64,000 nucleotides of DNA from Climacium dendroides (Eukaryota; Streptophyta; Bryopsida; Hypnales; Climaciaceae). Position numbers and translations under genes: made by a program. The notes beneath the pieces are model-generated. The model was not told the DNA's origin. It ran no database searches and saw nothing but the letters and a program-made list of their open reading frames with translations. The stretch is taken from assembly GCA_950106755.1 (NCBI GenBank), contig OX467092.1, positions 4,588,001-4,652,000 of the forward strand. The letters run 5' to 3'. Shown here one piece after another: positions 1 to 10,844 of the stretch. The number at the start of each line of letters is the position of its first letter. Positions within the stretch are counted from its first letter, which is position 1.

Positions 1-2
1 GG

Positions 3-2909
3 ACTAATTTAATTGAACCGAGGAGGTTGCAAATTGAGAAGCAGATTGAGGAGAAGGTTGGTTTTGCTGTGAAGCACTACGGGGTGACGATATGCAGCGA
101 TGGTTGGGATGATGTCAATTGAAGGCCTCTCATGAATGTGATGATGTCATGCTCCGCAAGTGATGTATTTTTGGGGTCGATTGATACTACCTCACAAAAG
201 AAAACCATGCGCTATATAGCGGACCAAATGAAAGTGTACATTGAGAAGGTGGGTTCCAAATATGTGACACAAGTGTGCACAGATAATGCAACAAACATGC
301 TTGGGGCATTGCAAGACATCACTCGAATATACCCGCACATTTTTGCGCAAGGCTGCATGGCACATGCATTGGATCTCATGTTGGAAGATTGGGCCAAAAT
401 CCAAGAATTTGCCGATTTGATTGTCAGGGCAAAAAGATTGTGCCAATACATTCGAAACCATCATGCGACCATGTCAGTTTTCCGTGAGTTGAGTCCGAAT
501 CTGCAACTCGTAGTGCCTACTGAAACCCGCTTTGCTTGTAATTTCCTCATGTTGCAATGCCTGGTGAGACTCAGAGTAGTCTTGGAGCGGTTGAATAACC
601 ACCCGCGTGTTCTAAATTACTTTGATACCTTACGGAACGAACAAAATGGCCCACAGTCAGCTACCGCTGCACATAATGTCAGAAACACCATTCAAGATGT
701 GGCCTTTTGGCAACGATGTGTGAATTACGTGTACATGACTGAAGACGTATTGAAGGCTTTGCGTGTGTTTGATGGACGAGAACCAGCCATGGGTCGGGCG
801 TGGCTCGTAATGCACAATTTGCGAGGGCACGTGTATTCTTTAAGAGAACCACCTTTCAGCTTACATGATGATATAGCGGTCACTTTGGAAGAATCTTTCA
901 ATGAAAGGTGGGAGATGGCTTTTGAAGATACACACTACGCTGCGGCCCTTTTGAATCCATACCTCTTGGATAATGTGGCGCTCAGGGTGGATGGAATTGC
1001 CCTACGTGCATTGTACAAAGTCATCCGTAAGATGGCAGATTCAGTGGGTGTGGATTTCGATGATGTGCTGGCGGAATTAACACAATTTGAGGAGGGTACT
1101 GGACCGTACAGTGCAGCTGAGACACCCAACATCCGTGTGATACAAATGCTTCCCCACCAATGGTGGCACAGGGTTGGAGATCGGGCTCTTTCTAAAATTG
1201 CCGTGCGTCTTTTATCCCTCACATGTTCCGCAAGCTCTTGTGAAAGGATTTGGAGTAACTATTCATTTGTTCACAATAAGGTCCGAAATCGATTAGCCCC
1301 CGAAAAGGCAGAGTCATTGGTATATATTTATACCAATAGCCGTGTACTTCAGCAGCGACCAGGAGCCGATCTAGTTCATTGGTATGATACAAATATATAC
1401 TCGGAGGATTCCGATCCAGATGCCCTTGGTCCAATCTCAGTGAATGAACGCAATTGGGAATTCGACGCAATGCAAGCAGAGAAAGAAAAAGAGGTTGATG
1501 GAGAAGCCAATCTAAACCCTCAAGAGTATCCGGCAAACCCAGATCTTTGGAGGCGAGGAGCCGATCACCTCGAGGAAGCGAGGAACTACTATGGAGATGA
1601 TGACGATGGAGAGGAGGAACTCCTTTATGGTCGTTGGGGTCCTTGGGGGCCACCCATTCCACCCAATCCATGTCGCCATCCTTCACCTCCACTTCCTCAA
1701 AATGAAGGGAATGTTGAAGTCCAAGCTTTGTCGTCTTCTTTAGAGACCGACAATCCAAATGACGATAACGTCGATGATGGTATTTCCCATAACAACAATG
1801 ACGATGATGACAACCTCCCTCCAAGAAATGGCGGTGGAAATGGAAATGGTGGTGGAAATGAAGATGGCGACGGAAACAGGGGGAGGAATGCAAATCCAAA
1901 TCGTGGAGGATCTTCTCACAATCGAGATGGCAATACAGGGCTTACGGGAGTGAGGCCATCAACTCGTAACATTAGAACTATTCAAGGACACTATGATAGA
2001 AACGTTAGAAATGCAAGAGTGGCACGCCCTATTGCAAGAAATCAACCGGATGGTAATGTGAGAAGGCCTTTTGATCCAGAGCGTGTGGACCCTGATGATG
2101 TTTTTGCATTTGTGGACCTTGCAGAAGACCTTGCCCGTGTACCTGCTCCAATTGCGGGCCATCCTGCTATTTCAGAGCAAGGTACACAAATGCCACATTC
2201 TGTAGACCCATCTTCAATAACAACTTCCAATGCCATCCAAAGACCTTCTCAAGAAGGGTTAGGCTCAGTGGGGAATGTTCATTTGACTCCTCAAAGCGTT
2301 TCACGTGGTACTACTGGGGGTAGACCACCTATAGCTCCTCGGCCCCCCATTCGTCATGAAGTAGGGCAATATCAACAAGGCCATGGAAGGGCTGGAGGCC
2401 GTGGAGGAACTGGAGGGACTCGAGGCCGTGGAGGGACTAGAGGCCGTGGACAAATAGAAGGTCAACAAATTGGAGAAGCATCATCATCAAGGCCTACTAA
2501 TCGTCCACTTCTCGGAATTGGGGCAAGAGATCCAAATAGGGTGGTAGAACCGTTCCTAAGTACATACGTACCAGGACCTAGTGGGTCAACCCCGGCATTT
2601 GTTGTTCCAACAATTACAATTCCAAGTGGGCCGACTATAAATTCAGATGCAGAAGATCCCCACGCACAACAATATAAGAGGTTGAAGCGCAAACGTAGTC
2701 AAGGTCAAACTACTGTAGAACTTCGAAATGAAAACTCGGAAGTTGAAGGACATTGGACCACAGATAGTGGTGAAGCAGAAGATGAATATGATAGCAACGA
2801 AGATGCCCATGACGAGGCACATGAGGATGATGATGTTGTCATTCGAGATGCTAATGCAGCGGATCCAGGTGCCCAAGAAGTTCGTAGGTCAAGTCGTTTG
2901 AATAATTGA
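3..2909 (+). pseudogene. hAT-family transposase with very long low-complexity tail, one in-frame TGA
   Basis: The frame is open from the window edge, is interrupted once by TGA at 120-122, and restarts at the ATG at 132 (925 codons). The codons before the TGA read GVTICSDGWDDVN and those after it read RPLMNV, the DUF659-type start of plant hAT transposases, so the TGA most likely replaces an Arg codon (CGA to TGA). Counting from the ATG, the core shows VCTDNATNM (about 48-56, catalytic Asp region), CMAHALDLMLED (75-86), TETRF (130-134) and the C-terminal dimerisation block with SSCERIWSNYSFVHNKVRNRL (about 340-405). Residues 406-925 are not typical of hAT: they are acidic and Asn/Asp/Gly/Pro-rich, with an RGG-like stretch near 752-775 and an acidic end followed by RRSSRLNN. 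The BED zinc finger would lie upstream of the window. The family is clear; activity is unlikely. Confidence 0.88.
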
Positions 2910-3309
2910 GGTTATAGAGTTGCATCGATGGTAGATCTCGGGTCTTTAAGAGTTGAAGAGAATTGTAGCAATTGGAAGAAAGATGGATGAGAAGCCAAAG
3001 GATTGTCTTAGATAACCTACGAGAAAGTGGACGTATTTTGGAAGTATAGATTCATTGTATTGTTATTATACTTTGCAATGCATGAATTTTATAAACAGTT
3101 TTGGTTATCACAAACATTGCAGCCTACTATTATTTTTTTACATTTTTGTATTTGACGTGCATGTTGGAAACATTGGTGAGTGCAATCATGTAAAATATAT
3201 TGTAGTTACTGGTTCTTTTAAATGCAGTGGGGTCATTACCTTGTTAAAAAAAATATATGTATATATATTACATATATTGTAGAACATATAAATAAAATCC
3301 ACCATTACC
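2910..3309. other. AT-rich spacer, no gene seen
   Basis: This is the region 3' of the hAT reading frame. It is AT-rich with T runs, and only short chance frames occur. The right end of the hAT element should lie here, but I could not identify a terminal repeat or an 8-bp target duplication. Confidence 0.5.
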
Positions 3310-3570
3310 TGATTACCCGTCCGCGCTCTACTTGTGACGTTGAGGTCCGCGCCCTCACACTCACGGTGAAGTCCACGCCCTAAGTGTACGAGTCCGCGCC
3401 TTGACGCTGAAGTCCGCGCCCTGATGCTCACGCTGAAGTCCGCACCCTGACTGCACAAGTCCGCGCCCTGACGCTCACGCTGAAGTCCGCGCCTTGACTT
3501 CATGAGTCCACACCTTGACGGTGGCACGATGACGTCCGCGCCCACACATGACGTCCGCGCCTTGGATTCG
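3310..3570 (+). repeat. GTCCGCGCC-based degenerate minisatellite
   Basis: A GC-rich island in AT-rich surroundings. The core GTCCGCGCC, often followed by TGACGCTCACGCTGAA or a shortened form, recurs about a dozen times at 15-35 bp spacing. A related GTCCGTCC motif continues to about 3690. Translation of the minus strand across it gives repetitive Arg/Ala/Asp peptide, which is an effect of the repeat and not a gene. Confidence 0.75.
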
Positions 3571-3728
3571 TTGTTTGAGGTGACGTGTCATTCAAAAAAA
3601 TTCCACAACTTTGAAAAATTAAAGCCGTCCAATTGGTCCGGACCATCCGTCCGTCCGGTCTGGTTTGCCCGTCCGTCCAAGACGTCCGACGACCCTAACT
3701 CGCCCGTTATGACAACCTTGGAACGAAG

Positions 3729-4344
3729 GTGGTGACTATTTTTGTGGATTTCACCACCCAAATAGAGTGTATCTTGGTGGAAATGAGGCATTTGCTGCGT
3801 CGCGTAGATTTGGATCAAGTGATGGATTTCTCAACCTTCTCGGAACTTTCCTTTATCACAAGCACTCCAGGGCGTCCATCAGCGCACCAGCAGATTCGGA
3901 CGGAAAGGCTGAAGGATATACTAGTGCCAGCAGAGCCTACTTCAAGAAAATTATGCATGACGGAGTTGAATTTGAGGCCGACATCGGAACCAGAGCTCGA
4001 GTCTAGTGCTAAGACCATTTCGGTGCCTCCAAGAGCTTCAATGCTGGAAACTCCCAAGGCCCAGACAGTACCAAAGCTTTTAAGAGGAACCTTCAAATTT
4101 CTAGGGAAAGGAGCCAAGGGTGATTTAATCTAGCGGATCGGAGTGATGACCAATCTGGCCCAAACGAATCCGGAAAGTTTCACACACATGCAGGACACCA
4201 CACCGAAGAAGGAGAGCAAACCAATGGCACTGGAGGAGACGCCTTCAGAGAAAGAAAATGAAGTGCAAATCATTGAAAACTCCAAGGACAACGCTCATTC
4301 CACTTCTGCAACAGACGTGGATAGCGATCCGTCTCTGGCACAAC
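3729..4344 (+). pseudogene. Tx-3 element ORF, upstream part (gag-like, unrecognised)
   Basis: A hydrophilic Ser/Thr/Pro/Glu/Lys-rich frame with one in-frame TAG at 4131-4133 between DLI and RIGVMTNLAQ; a CAG Gln codon is the simplest ancestor. The frame reaches 4344, where CACTA-1 is inserted. Joined across the empty site (removing 4345-10844, one copy of the AAC duplication) it continues at 10845. Codons past 4344 in the direct read, to a stop at 4415, belong to the inserted element. In 3767-4006 another frame also looks protein-like (RAYFKKIMHDGVEFEADIG), so a frameshift in the first third is possible. No domain is recognised. I assign it to the Tx family because the stop-to-end distance and 3' sequence match the copy at 41642-45026. 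Confidence 0.5.
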
Positions 4345-4419
4345 CACTACAAGGAAAACGTGTCCGCCACAACCACGTCAAGAATGACTCGCTGTCCCCA
4401 ATGACTGTGCTATGACTAG

Positions 4420-5359
4420 AGCTCTGTTATCTCACACTATGTACGATGTAACAAACTTGTAGTCATTTTGGAGTCATTGTGTAGTCAGAGGGATGAAGAA
4501 TTTTCGGGCTACCAACCCAATCGTATTTCATCCGTTTGTTTCTGTGACTGCGTCATCCAATGGCGTGACGTGGACAGTTCAGAAGGGATGTTGGATGTAC
4601 TTAGTCATACATCAATTTGGATTGACTCTGTGTTAACTGCGCTTGCTTGCATGAATGACTTTATTTTGACTACGAAATGACTAATTCCATTGGAAAATGA
4701 TTGAGGTTGAGGCCGTTCATGCATTCATGCCTTCAATAGCTTCTTTTCCCATTTCTGTACTAGAAGGTATCCTACGGTCTTTGAAATGAACATAAAAAAA
4801 TATGGAAGCAATGAAAGAAGAAAATAGTTATGCGAAGATGGTTTACTTCTTCTATTTGGATTTGTAAGGCATATGGAAGGGTATGCACAAAGTTCAATAA
4901 AAAAATGAATACTTAACTAACTAGTACGTTGCATGTGCTAGTAAGTTGTCCTCAGGTGACAATTAAATGGCCCCAATTAGAGACGGTACTGCTGAAGGTG
5001 TTGACACTAGTAGTGGAGTTGTAAGACTGTAAGCGCTTATTTACCCACCCTTGGTAAATCAACAAACACAACTAGGTTCTTTTAGTTGGTCCTATCCTAT
5101 GGGTGTTCTAACGTTGGTCCATTGTGCCTTCCAAGCAATGGATCTTTTCTAATTCCTAAGTATCTTTCAAGCATGTGAAAACCCAACCAAACCTAAGTTT
5201 TAACTTATTAGTTATTTGGTAATTCCTAATTCTAATGAGCCACTGAAGTTATTCTTTGAAAGATGATTCAGACCTTAATTAAGCATTCCATCTTGTAAAG
5301 GGATAATTCCCCTTTCCAAAACTGTAAACATTTCTTAAATCGGACACTCTCATCAAAAG
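4420..5359. other. CACTA-1 left subterminal region and AT-rich spacer
   Basis: From 4380 to 4690 the motif AGTCAT/ATGACT recurs about ten times, as in the right end of the same element. It is expected to be a transposase-binding subterminal array. From 4690 to 5359 I see no gene or clear repeat. Confidence 0.5.
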
Positions 5360-6060
5360 ATATGGGTGGATGAAGTTTGACCACTAAATGGCCTTTCAAA
5401 ACTTCATCCACGATTTTTGATAGGTTCCCTATTTCAAAAGACTTTGGAATTTCTAAAATATAACTAAAGTACCTTTTTCTACTTATATCTGAAATTTGGT
5501 CCAATTTTGAAAATTTTAACTAATTCTCATCCAATTTAGGTCCTAAACTTCATCCTTCCATATCTTGTTGAGTTTTAAGACTTTTATAGAGTTTAAGGTT
5601 CCTATGGGTTTTGATTATTCTCCTCTACAACCTCGTGATTCTAAGTTACCATTCTACTTCCAAATTTAAACTCTAAGAGTTAGCCTTCCTTGTTCTTCTT
5701 GTTTTTGGTCTGACTCTGGTTAAATCTACTATTTTTAGAAAGTTTACACCTTTTCTAGGTAGTTCTTTATTCTAGAATTTTAAATTGGGTTTATACTTGC
5801 TAATTGGACTTTTCTATTAGAAGTTATCGATGGATGAAGTTTGACCACTTAAATGGTTTTTCAAACTTCATCCATTAATTTCTACTAATCTTCAATTCGA
5901 AATTAAGTTTTTCCTTCGGTTATGGATTCTAATTAATATTCTCAATCTTACTAAATTGACTTGTTCCCAAAATCTTGGTTTTATCTAGATTTCATCTAAT
6001 CTAAACTCTAAACTTCATCCATTCCTAACTTCCTTGTTTTAAGTCGGAATTCCAAGTGTG
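5360..6060. repeat. Tandem duplication (about 460 bp) with a TGGATGAAGTTTGA hairpin in each copy
   Basis: TGGATGAAGTTTGACCACT at about 5370 and 5829 is followed, after a loop of about 15 bp, by its inverted complement TCAAAACTTCATCCA. A second shared block (CTAAACTTCATCC) lies at about 5545 and 6007. The offset is about 460 bp for both pairs, so the segment is a diverged tandem duplication in which each copy can form a 14-15-bp stem. Confidence 0.6.
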
Positions 6061-6469
6061 AGATGTTTTCAGAAACCTCTAAGCAAAATCTACTAGATAA
6101 TCTAATTATCCTTGAAGAAAAACTTTGTCTTAATGCTCTGAATCTTGTTTGAACTCCTTCTACTTGACTTGAGAGGTTCTAATTTGACTCCTATTTCTCT
6201 TCTATGTTGGGACTCCCAATTAGTAATGGAAACGTTGCTAATTGGGAACTTCTCAACTTCCTACCTTCTAATTGTGACACTTCCTACTTTTTGCAATGCT
6301 AATTTATTTCTAATTTTTCTTCAATTTGTGTTATTTGGTTAATCACTACTATAATATGAAATTTAGTTTCCCCTTGGCCTCCTATCTAGTGTTTTGAATT
6401 TGTATGAATTAGGACTCTAACCAGTCATAAAATCAAATTATGCGACCAAGCAATCAAGTCGCCCAAGTT

Positions 6470-6570
6470 CAATTGTAGTCAGTTCAGCTCACAGCAAGTT
6501 CAGTCGCAGCAGTTCAGCTCGCAGCAAGCCAGGCAGTACAGTCTGCGGTCAGGTTCATTTAGTTGCAGCC
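6470..6570. repeat. Short AGTTCAG/CGCAGCA repeat
   Basis: Variants of AGTTCAGCTCGCAGCA follow each other three to four times over about 90 bp, ending in GTCTGCGGTCAGG. The unit is degenerate and no function is visible. Confidence 0.45.
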
Positions 6571-6924
6571 AAGTTGATGCCCTTACTACGTCTAATTAAG
6601 GCCCTTGCTACGTCTGATTGATACCCTGCTACGACCGGTTGATATCCGCCAATTTGGGGGGTTTCAAAAGGCCCCTTGTTTGTTTGGAGGACCTGGGGAG
6701 CCTGAGCCAGTGATTGCTTGAAGGCCCGGGCTACCAAACGTATTTTTTAACACGGGTTTCTAATTTTTGGAGGAATTTGGAACACCAAGAGTCGCTTTCT
6801 CTCGGCAACTAATTGCATACTAAATTGGAATGCTAAATTGACACTTGGAGCATTAAGTTTTGGGGCTAAACTTTGAGGAAATTCCCAATATTTTGGGAAC
6901 TAGACTTGAGAATTAATTGTAAGG

Positions 6925-7115
6925 AAGCCCAAGCTTCGCCGTGATTTTGAAATACACCTAAATTCTAAGATTGAGAGCTATAGCTTTGCCGTATTTTTTC
7001 TAACACCCAAAATTCTAAACATAAAAAAACTATAGCTTTGCCGTATATTTTGAGAATACTATAGAACTCTCCTAATTTCCAAACAACCAAAGTCAAAGCT
7101 TCGCCGTGATACAAG
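6925..7115. repeat. Interspersed AGCTTYGCCGT motif
   Basis: The sequence AGCTTCGCCGTGAT or AGCTTTGCCGTAT occurs four times in about 180 bp (near 6932, 6984, 7033 and 7097), separated by unrelated AT-rich DNA. The conserved core is GC-rich against its surroundings. Confidence 0.5.
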
Positions 7116-7552
7116 AAACAAGGAGAATACGGACAACCACAAGAAAAATGATTTGTTAGTAAACAATAAGCTACCAAATGTTAGTGCTAAAATAACTTAA
7201 ACGATGCTAGAGAGTTTCCCCAAGCGGCATCGCTAGTCATAGGGGAAGGAGACTCTAGGATTAGTACAAAGTTAGTTTAAAACACCTACAAAATGTCAAC
7301 ATAATACAAGAACTCCACAAAACATCACCCAAGCTTTAAATAACTCCAAGAAATGCCACAAAAAGATAGCTAAGCTTGAAGGGACCCCAAGTCCTTCAAG
7401 AGAGCTTCAAAAACAACAACAAAGGAGCTTGAAATGCTCCAAAAACAAGGAAATTTGGCAGCGTGGCCTAAATGGCCAAAATCCAACTAAATGGACTCAA
7501 ATGAAAACAAGGTAGTTCAAAATGAACCTAAGGGGTGTTTTGAGAGGAGAAT

Positions 7553-7584
7553 GGGTGCCCTTATATACTCTCCCAAGGGCACCC
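7553..7584 (-). promoter_or_regulatory. TATA box inside a perfect 10-bp inverted repeat (minus-strand promoter candidate)
   Basis: GGGTGCCCTT and AAGGGCACCC form a perfect 10-bp stem around a 12-base loop. On the minus strand the loop and stem read GAGAGTATATAAGGGCACCC, a good plant TATA context. No minus-strand gene is recognisable downstream (toward 6.4 kb), so this may be the promoter of a degraded LTR or other element. Confidence 0.4.
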
Positions 7585-7589
7585 CCCTC

Positions 7590-8730
7590 CTCTCTTTTCC
7601 TACAAGGTAATCTTATCAATTAAGATTTTCATCTCATTTGCCCAATTTTCACTTCTACGTTGGTCCAAATTCCTAACTTTTGGAGAAATGCTCCAAATCA
7701 CAAACGGATTGCGTCATTGGCTTCAGAAGGCCATTTTTAGTCTAGAAGAACCCCCACCCCTTTTTCCTACGTCAAAATCACAAAGATTTCTAGCGCTAAC
7801 TAGAAGACCAAAATTGGATAAAAACCCAACTTTTGGAGATCAACTTTTCTAAGAAAAGTAACTAGCCTAGGCTCTTTAGTAGGTACAAGGGATTAAGAAA
7901 GGACCCCACTTCGACCTTAATCCGATTCCGTATGCTCCTCGTACGCCAATCAACTCCACGATTAATCTTTAAATTTGCCAATTTTAGAGGATCTTGATGG
8001 TTTTGCATCTTTTGACTATCGGAATGCCACGAAACTTATTGAAGCTTGTTATTAACATAAAAAAAGCTACCCTAATTTTTAGTGAGATTTTACTGCTGCT
8101 TAGGTAATTTCTAGGAATTTTCCATCATTACTTCCAATGGTTGACTACTCGGAAAAAGATCTTTTGAAGATAAAAAAAAAACGAGAATTTTCATGGAACC
8201 TATCATGGAGTTCCACAAGGGATGTTCAAACTCATATTCCCGTTTTGCACATCTAAGGAAGGAGAATCAAATCTTGCTATCTCCTTTAACTTCCGGTAAA
8301 AAGAGAATCTTCCAAATAGAAGGGAATCTTGGCGAGCCGATTGCTCCTGGCATGATTTCCACTTCAAACTATCGTACTTAAGTTGTAGATGCCCTCCTAT
8401 GATTCGTCTTGATTTTTCTTCACCTGTAGGCTAACAATTGGAGTTTCTACTATTTTGCCAATGGAATGGGTAAACTGAAACCTCTCTTTGGGAATCTATA
8501 CTAAGGTTTTTACATAGTTCCCTTAAACCAATTTGGTTAGGATCTGTCACTGAAAGGCAGGTATAGATAAGTTGGGCAATTTCTACTAAACATGGTTATT
8601 TTGTACAATTTCTAGGTTTCTACCCTATCTATATGCAGGATTTGGTTACAAATAGCAGGAAATGCCCCATCTAGGACCAATTGCTATATTGGTATGTGAC
8701 ATCTCCATTTTGGTTATTCACTCTTTTTGG
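7590..8730. other. Unassigned DNA inside CACTA-1
   Basis: I find no convincing gene here. The short frame at 8193-8381 has no recognisable domain. Long A/T runs and many stops in all frames suggest degraded element sequence. Confidence 0.4.
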
Positions 8731-8734
8731 GGCT

Positions 8735-8794
8735 TTTTGTATATAAAACTACACTCAAAACTTTATAAAATCCAAAAAAATACAATTCCGAATC
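8735..8794 (+). promoter_or_regulatory. TATA box and leader of the FCP1-like gene
   Basis: GTATATAAAACTACACTC begins near 8738, about 55 bp before the ATG at 8795. The spacing fits a TATA box about 30 bp upstream of a transcript start with a short leader. Confidence 0.5.
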
Positions 8795-9330
8795 ATGAGT
8801 GACCAAATGGGCACTCATACTTGGAATAAAGCTTTGTCCGCGGTTTACAGTGAATGGCCTCGATTTAGCGCATCTAACACTATTATCCTTGACAACAATG
8901 CTTCAAGAGTGTCTTGCAACCCGGATTCAAATGTGGTCATCACAAAAGCCTTCTATGTCGCTGATTTGGCTAAATTGGCCGATGACAACAACTATTTGAA
9001 GGCCACTTTGTGGCCACTTTTGGAAGCTCTTTATGTCGCCACAGATGTAACGGAATTTCGTGCAGAGAATGCTACCCATGTGCAAAACAACGCAATCCAA
9101 GAGCATGCGTTGATACGGAATTCAGATCCGGATGATTGTATAGAGACAAGGGAAGGTAAGGGGACTTATGGACCACGTGGTTCAAGCTCAGTTGTGTCCC
9201 CTCACCTTCCATTTGTTTTCCATTCTAAGATGAAATGTGTGTGTGTTTGCAGAAGGCGACAGGGAAAAGGGACACGAGGTCAAAGATGACAGCGGCGGAG
9301 GAGAAGAAGTGGGAGTCGTCGAAGAAGAAG
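8795..9330 (+). CDS. FCP1/NIF-type phosphatase-like fragment carried by CACTA-1
   Basis: The first exon (8795-9155, GT donor GTAAGG) encodes a segment resembling the C-terminal half of the NLI-interacting-factor/FCP1 HAD phosphatase fold: a WPRFSASNTIILDNN block (third HAD motif region), then an N-P-D loop and a WPLLEALYVATDVTEFRAEN block. The catalytic DxDxT loop that should come first is absent, so no phosphatase activity is expected. A clean second exon, 9253-9330 (after TTTGCAG, ending at GTGAGA), keeps the frame and gives an acidic Gly/Glu-rich linker. Joining it directly to 9616 meets a stop, so the exon structure downstream is unresolved or the DUF8039-like exon belongs to another transcript. 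It is probably a host gene fragment captured by the element. Confidence 0.5.
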
Positions 9331-9615
9331 GTGAGATGAAGAATTCTGAAAGTGCAACTTCATTACATTTTTTTTTAAGGAAGCAGGAGCCTATGATCTA
9401 GGCTATCTGAGTTCTATGATTGTTGAATGACTATGTAGTCATTTAGTACTTCCATAGTACTCTCGTTGGAGTCGTATGCGAGTCAAGAAGGGTTATTGTC
9501 AGTGAAGTATCAGTTATTAGCCGTGACGACGACTGTTCTACAAAGACCGATACGTTCAGAAGGTCCCACGGATAAGAGTAATTCTTATCACTAATTTGTC
9601 ATGTATTTTTTGCAG

Positions 9616-9882
9616 TTCACCTTGTGTGACGACGTGTACCTTGTGAATCCGCAGTCCATTCGGCAGAAGGTAGCTCTGGGAAGAATAAGCGGTGTAGGAG
9701 GGACTAATAAGTTCCACGGTATGGTTATTCCGGATACCTGGTTCAGAGTAGACGTATGGCAGGTGATGGCTTCTAACTTGCCGCTGATGTTTCCCAAGCC
9801 AGAGGCTGAGCAGCTCGTTCTTCACGATGTACAAGGAGGAAATGTAATTTGGGATTCCAAGTACATAAGGTTCAACCCATGA
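9616..9882 (+). CDS. DUF8039-like CACTA-associated protein (last exon)
   Basis: The segment follows a strong acceptor (TATTTTTTGCAG) and reads to TGA at 9880-9882. The pattern is KFHGMVIPDTWFRVDVWQV, then LMFP, then DVQGGNVIWDSKYIRF. It matches the leftward gene at 41448-41224 position by position (KFHFKEIP..W.KIDV, MLP, WHGKYIKY) and resembles the domain I know as DUF8039 in plant CACTA-associated proteins. In both elements the gene reads toward the nearest CACTA terminus. The domain name is from memory of the consensus; the pairwise match is seen directly. Confidence 0.5.
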   Translation, partial: FTLCDDVYLVNPQSIRQKVALGRISGVGGTNKFHGMVIPDTWFRVDVWQVMASNLPLMFPKPEAEQLVLHDVQGGNVIWDSKYIRFNP

Positions 9883-10199
9883 TACAACTTGGCTGCAGTT
9901 GTAAGTATAGTGTACAGTTTTGGGGCATCTTCATCACAACCATGTATAGTAGTTGATTGCCTTAGTTCTGGAGCAAGTGGGCATGCGAACAGGGTTAGAA
10001 GTGCTCACTAGCTGAAATTCATGACCCTTTGGTTGTTTAATTCTTCAAACTATGGTGCTCATGAATATAGACATTGACTACATGCTTGTGTAGTCTTTCA
10101 TTTTGCAATTCCATGTTTTCATTGCTTGTACATCACTTTTGCTTCTTATGAGTTGTCATGTTTGTTGCCTATTACTTCCCTATGAGGTTTATGAAAGGA

Positions 10200-10841
10200 A
10201 ATGGTGAGGTATAGGAACGGCTTTTTAGGTAATTACAATGTGAACCGTAGTAGTGAAATATGACTTGCATGCAACTGAGGTCTCACTGCAATAGCACTGA
10301 AGCACACAAGAATGACTACGAAACCTCTACCACTTCACTAAGGTCGAACTGAATTAGCACTAATTTAAAATGAATGACTGTATCTAAACGGACACTTCAG
10401 TGAGCCTCAACTATAGCCTCACCAGAACACGAAGGAATGACTATGGCTAAACTACCTCTCTACTATTGAATGACGGTATAGGAACTCCTCAGTCATTTAT
10501 TGAATGCCGAATTGGTCCACCATTCACGAAATGCCACGTGGAATGTGTGGGCCTCACCATAATCCTGACTAGATTTCGACTAAAGTATGACTACAGTATG
10601 ACTGAGGGGTCCTAGTGCCACGTCATCCAATCATGAACACATCAACAGCCACATAGGATTATTTCATGGATGAACATCGTCGTACTCAATCCACATGGTG
10701 ATATTAAAAATGCAGTCATTGTTCTAAAGGACTTGTCCACAATGACTGCAAAGACCAATTTGCAGAGGCAGTCATATATGTTCTAAAAGATTGAAAACGC
10801 AGTAAAAAACGTAGTCATAGAATGCTCATATTCTTGTAGTG
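10200..10841 (+). repeat. Right subterminal repeat array and terminus of CACTA-1
   Basis: GAATGACTAYGG, AATGACTGY, GTATGACTA and AGTCAT variants recur at least 14 times in both orientations and end in TTCTTGTAGTG. This is the usual layout of CACTA subterminal transposase-binding sites. Confidence 0.65.
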
Positions 10842-10844
10842 AAC

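Larger units (their letters stand above)
4345..10841 (+). mobile_element. CACTA-1: non-autonomous CACTA element
   Basis: It starts CACTACAAGGAAAA and ends TTCTTGTAGTG, the inverted termini of CACTA (En/Spm) elements, and is flanked by AAC at 4342-4344 and 10842-10844 (3-bp target duplication). Both ends have subterminal motifs of the ATGACT/AGTCAT type (4380-4690 and 10240-10830). Deleting the element restores an open frame (SLAQ then RHIQTCVATKTTPARSGKG) in the interrupted Tx-3 ORF, which is independent support for the boundaries. No Tnp2-type transposase is visible inside, so it is probably non-autonomous. It carries an FCP1-like fragment and a DUF8039-like gene reading toward the right end. 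Confidence 0.7.

Noticed and set aside
1219..1899. 226-codon minus-strand frame rich in His and Leu
   Set aside because: Antisense shadow of the low-complexity Asn/Asp-rich part of the hAT tail.
3186..3545. Arg/Ala-rich minus-strand frame
   Set aside because: It is a by-product of the GTCCGCGCC minisatellite.
6400..8790. Minus-strand LTR around the TATA hairpin at 7.56 kb
   Set aside because: No TG..CA ends, duplication or second LTR could be matched.
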